64,000 bases of DNA from Trochalopteron elliotii (taxonomy: Eukaryota; Chordata; Aves; Passeriformes; Leiothrichidae): NCBI GenBank assembly GCA_024734555.1, contig JANPWX010000619.1, forward strand, positions 4,147,727 to 4,211,726. Reading direction: 5' to 3'. Position 1 is the first letter of the stretch. Each line of letters starts with the position of its first letter. Under the pieces are notes generated by a model. That model worked only from the letters and a program-made list of their open reading frames with translations. It ran no database searches and was not told the DNA's origin. Shown here piece by piece: positions 62,301 to 64,000 of this stretch. The position numbers were made by a program, and so were the translations under genes.

Positions 62301-63915
62301 CCATCAGAGAGAGAACAGATGTCTTCTGCAAAACAAGAGAAGCTTTCTCCAGTGTCTACTCATTGCCAGCTACCCCATGGTTGCTGCTTTTTGACTGTAA
62401 CTTGAAACTCTACCTTTCTAGTATTCAGTTTTGGTTCCATTTCAATTCAAAGGGCCATAGCTACCCTGCAGACTACCATATGGTGTAGGGATCTGAGCAC
62501 GCTTAAAATGACAAAGCCTGAGTATGAGAGTCTGCCCAGACATGGACACATGATGCTCAGCAGAGGATAATTTATCCCACTTCCAAGAAAAGTAAATTAC
62601 CCATGGTAAGCCTTGTGTTGCTGCAGCAAGATTTCTACCAATACCCAAGTCACTTCATTTAAAGCTAGGGTGGGAATCTATAAACATTACTGAAAGTTAC
62701 ACAGTCTCAAACTCAGATGCATTTCCTTGGATGGATTATATACCAACAGCATCTATTGCCACAGGAAAACAAAAAGACAGAAGAAAGCTTTCATCATTAA
62801 GTACTCAAATCCTTAACAATTCTTTGGCATATTCAAGCCAGGTCACTCCAAGAACTCATGCAATGAATTCTAACTTTGCTGTTGAGGTGTTGAACACAAA
62901 GCAGCTGTTGAACACCAAAACCACAAGCAGGTTTCAAAACTGCTGTCCTCTTGGGGGAGAAAAGTACTGAGAGTACTTAATGAATTTACTTTGTCTTTGA
63001 TGATTGAACTCTCCTTCTAAACTCTGCCCACCTCAATGTGATATTTCAACAGTAAAAAGACTCTCACCAAACACTTTTTTCAATCATGCAGCCTTTCAAT
63101 GCTACGTTCAGTGACTGAGGGAGATAATTTTATGCAGCTACATACATACACATGCACATGTATCTCTCCATCACATACACAAATACATATATTTATAAAA
63201 TGAAGGAGACTCTAGTTGTATCCATAAAGACCAGTTGCCACAGAAGTCAGTGACAAATGCTGCAAATCAACTGTACTGATTGATTAGTGAGCAACTAGCT
63301 GCGTATTGATGCCAGAATTCAAGAACACCTTTCTATAAATGTGATTTCTGTTTCATTTTGGATTTTCAAAGACAAAAACTTACCTTGTCAGTTTGATAAG
63401 ATCTTGCACGTTCTACTATGCATCAGAAAGGACATGTTCTCAAACACTAATCAACCGCATTGCCAACTGCAAGATATTTTTCAGAATAAGATAGTGTCAT
63501 CCTCACTAAAGAAAATACCAGTGACTGCAAAGTTCTAGGGACATTAATAATGTAAGGTATTATGTAAGGTACTGTAATATTTGCATTTTATATTATTTAG
63601 AAGTTCTTCAGAAACTGATTGGAATTTTCAGAAGTGGTTGTAGTTTGCTCAAATCTGCTCTCTCTAAATGAAAATAATTGTACCACTCACTTTATTCATA
63701 AAATAAGTAAAAGATTAGACCTCTTGAAAACTACTTTAGAGCTTCTGCTGAATAGAAAAAGTACAATCATTTTGACATTTGTTACTGTCAATGTAGACTG
63801 TTAGAATACCCCCAACTATTTAATTACATCACAGCTAGAAATACTTTGAAAAACAGATTCCTGCTTTTGATATTCTGATATGGTAAGACAAACATAGGGC
63901 CAACAAGCATTGCAT

Positions 63916-63929
63916 CACCACATGTGGTG
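63916..63929. other. Perfect 14-bp palindrome with E-box core
   Basis: CACCACATGTGGTG is self-complementary and contains the E-box CACATGTG. Its right half, TGTGGTGG, is also a typical start for several avian LTRs. Confidence 0.9.
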
Positions 63930-64000
63930 GTTTCTCCTGGGGAGCAGCTTACCAGCTGTGCAGTAAACCCCAGACCAACAGAGACAGTTTGTGTGGGTTC
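63923..64000 (+). mobile_element. Possible 5' end of an LTR, cut by window edge
   Basis: From 63923 the sequence turns less AT-rich and opens with TGTGGTGGTTTCTCCTGGGG. The TG start, the early GGTTT and the composition shift resemble LTR 5' ends in birds. Only 78 bp are visible, the interior (CAGTAAACCCCAGACCAACA) matches no family I can name, and the far end is outside the window. Confidence 0.3.

Larger units (their letters stand above)
56841..63922. other. Non-coding unique sequence with two small tandem duplications
   Basis: About 7.1 kb. It holds a CAAA-rich patch near 57949-57977, the duplications at 58882 and 59333, and a CATA/CACA-rich patch near 63140-63200. The part at 60.08-60.35 kb is less AT-rich than its surroundings but matches nothing I recognise. 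No gene, tRNA or named transposon seen. Confidence 0.6.

Overview
This window is nuclear DNA from a bird and reads as non-coding sequence: a gene desert, or the inside of a very large intron. Four CR1 LINE fragments carry the avian CR1 3' end (repeated ATTCTATG, or its complement TCATAGAATCA). At least three long terminal repeats belong to endogenous retrovirus families that are abundant in bird genomes. Everything else is AT-rich, poor in CpG, and has stops in all frames. The LTR types suit Neoaves, perhaps a songbird, but I cannot name a species. Repeat identities rest on recognition of family consensus sequences, not on a database search.

Layout. 1-6.2 kb: unique sequence with an A-rich CAAA-type repeat. 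6.24-6.83 kb: a well-preserved solo ERV LTR with a 5-bp target-site duplication (GTCAG), a TATA box and an ATTAAA signal. 8.42-8.81 kb: a shorter, decayed relative of that LTR, followed about 30 bp later by a probable LTR of a different type (about 8.84-9.19 kb). 12.85-12.91 kb: an AGATT pentanucleotide microsatellite beginning in an 18-bp palindrome. 21.47-21.71 kb: CR1, minus strand. 29.81-29.88 kb: an (ATG)23 microsatellite between copies of a 15-bp direct repeat. 33.85-33.95 kb: a short duplication separated by two poly(A) runs. 37.77-38.50 kb: CR1, plus strand, with relics of the reverse-transcriptase C-terminus. 44.28-45.35 kb: a 1.07-kb solo LTR containing a degenerate 45-52-bp minisatellite. 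53.58-53.70 kb: a TA/TG/CA microsatellite abutting a second plus-strand CR1 (53.71-54.29 kb) of the same subfamily. 56.58-56.84 kb: CR1, minus strand. 63.92-64.0 kb: a 14-bp palindrome and a possible LTR start cut by the window edge.

I found no supportable protein-coding gene or exon, rRNA, tRNA, CRISPR array or bacterial-type operon. The longest reading frame (176 codons) is antisense inside an LTR. The next (154 codons, 43,185-43,649 minus) resembles no family I know. No undescribed biological system is evident. The most interesting material is the repeat architecture and a few AT-rich palindromic or homeodomain-type motif clusters that could be regulatory; a multi-species alignment would settle that.
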